Source of the DNA: Pseudomonadota bacterium
Lineage (GTDB): Bacteria; Pseudomonadota; Gammaproteobacteria; Acidithiobacillales; Acidithiobacillaceae
Length of the DNA stretch: 5,087 nucleotides
Assembly (NCBI GenBank): GCA_021827445.1
Contig: JAKAVW010000242.1
Location: 1 to 5,087 of the forward strand
Reading direction: 5' to 3'
Position numbers and translations under genes: made by a program. Shown piece after piece: positions 4,758 to 5,087 of the stretch. Numbering within the stretch: position 1 is the first letter of the stretch; each line of letters starts with the position of its first letter. Under the pieces are notes generated by a model. It saw only the letters and a program-made list of their open reading frames with translations, was not told where the DNA came from and searched no databases.

Positions 4758-5087
4758 ATGTTCGAGCAGGCCTTCAAGAATATCGATGACATCCTCCACA
4801 AAGATGCAGGCTCCTCCAGCGAACTCGATTACACCGAACAGACCTCCTGGCTGCTGTTTTTAAAATACCTCGATGCCCTGGAGCAGGACCGCGCCATGGA
4901 GGCTGAGCTGGAAGGCCGTCCCTACACCTTCATCCTGGAGGATGCCTTCCGCTGGGAGCATTGGGCGGCGCCCAAAACGGCAGATGGCAGGATGGACCAC
5001 CACAAGGCCATGTCCGGGGACGACCTCCGGGACTTTGTGAATATCCGGTTGTTTCCGTATCTGTCAGGCTTCAAGCGCCGTGCTACT
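4758..5087 (+). CDS. hsdM: Type I restriction-modification methyltransferase subunit HsdM, N-terminal part
   Basis: The first 110 codons are present and the gene continues beyond the window. The sequence MFEQAFKNIDDILHKDAG, then LDYTEQTSWLLFLKYLDALE (about 24-43), YTFILEDAFRWEHWAAPK (about 57-74) and DDLRDFVNIRLFPYLSGFK (about 88-106) is the classic helical N-terminal domain (HsdM_N) of type I M subunits. The AdoMet-binding and NPPF-type catalytic motifs would lie further in and cannot be checked. With HsdS, HsdM methylates adenine in a bipartite target; with HsdR the complex restricts unmodified DNA in the cytoplasm. The start is at 4758 with only a weak purine-rich AAGAGAG (4747-4753) before it, but the protein aligns from its first residue with family members, from memory. 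It is divergent from the mob genes, and hsdS/hsdR are expected downstream. Confidence 0.95.
   Translation, partial: MFEQAFKNIDDILHKDAGSSSELDYTEQTSWLLFLKYLDALEQDRAMEAELEGRPYTFILEDAFRWEHWAAPKTADGRMDHHKAMSGDDLRDFVNIRLFPYLSGFKRRAT

Overview
The window is a compact mobilization (mob) module of a proteobacterial plasmid or integrated mobilizable element, next to the start of a type I restriction-modification locus. The genes are moderately GC-rich, start with clear AGGA/GGAGG Shine-Dalgarno sequences and overlap. The general style (MobC plus a MobA/MobL-type relaxase) resembles broad-host-range mob plasmids of Gamma-/Beta-proteobacteria and Acidithiobacillus. Genus cannot be fixed from the sequence alone, and no replication gene or circular junction is visible.

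Layout from left to right. (1) 1-194, minus: the first 64 codons of a small glutamine-rich, helix-forming protein that runs out of the window. (2) 195-598: non-coding. It holds four copies of the octamer GTGTACAG, including a perfect 13-bp inverted repeat, a further 8-bp inverted repeat, and a GC-alternating hairpin with a T-run that looks like the intrinsic terminator of the mob operon. (3) 599-2710, minus: a 703-residue relaxase. Wholly inside it, in the +1 frame, lies a 233-codon gene with its own ribosome binding site for a coiled-coil protein with a C-terminal membrane anchor, placed like mobB of RSF1010 or mbeB of ColE1. (4) 2703-3119, minus: MobC-like relaxosome protein, overlapping the relaxase start by 8 bp (ATGATTGA). 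(5) 3120-3513: a repeat- and hairpin-rich probable oriT. (6) 3514-4329, minus: an unusual protein with two N-terminal membrane helices, a long polar linker, a C-terminal excisionase/AlpA-like DNA-binding domain and an RGRP (AT-hook-like) tail. It has a good sigma70-like promoter and two palindromes in its leader. (7) 4330-4757: AT-rich divergent intergenic region. (8) 4758-5087, plus: the N-terminal 110 residues of HsdM.

Working model: MobC and the relaxase assemble at oriT, nick it, and the relaxase pilots the strand into a conjugative pore supplied by another element. The nested coiled-coil membrane protein probably aids relaxosome assembly or coupling at the membrane. The two-helix membrane/HTH protein just beyond oriT could be a second membrane-tethered DNA binder or a membrane-bound regulator. 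It is the least familiar gene here. The restriction-modification locus is a separate, divergent unit.
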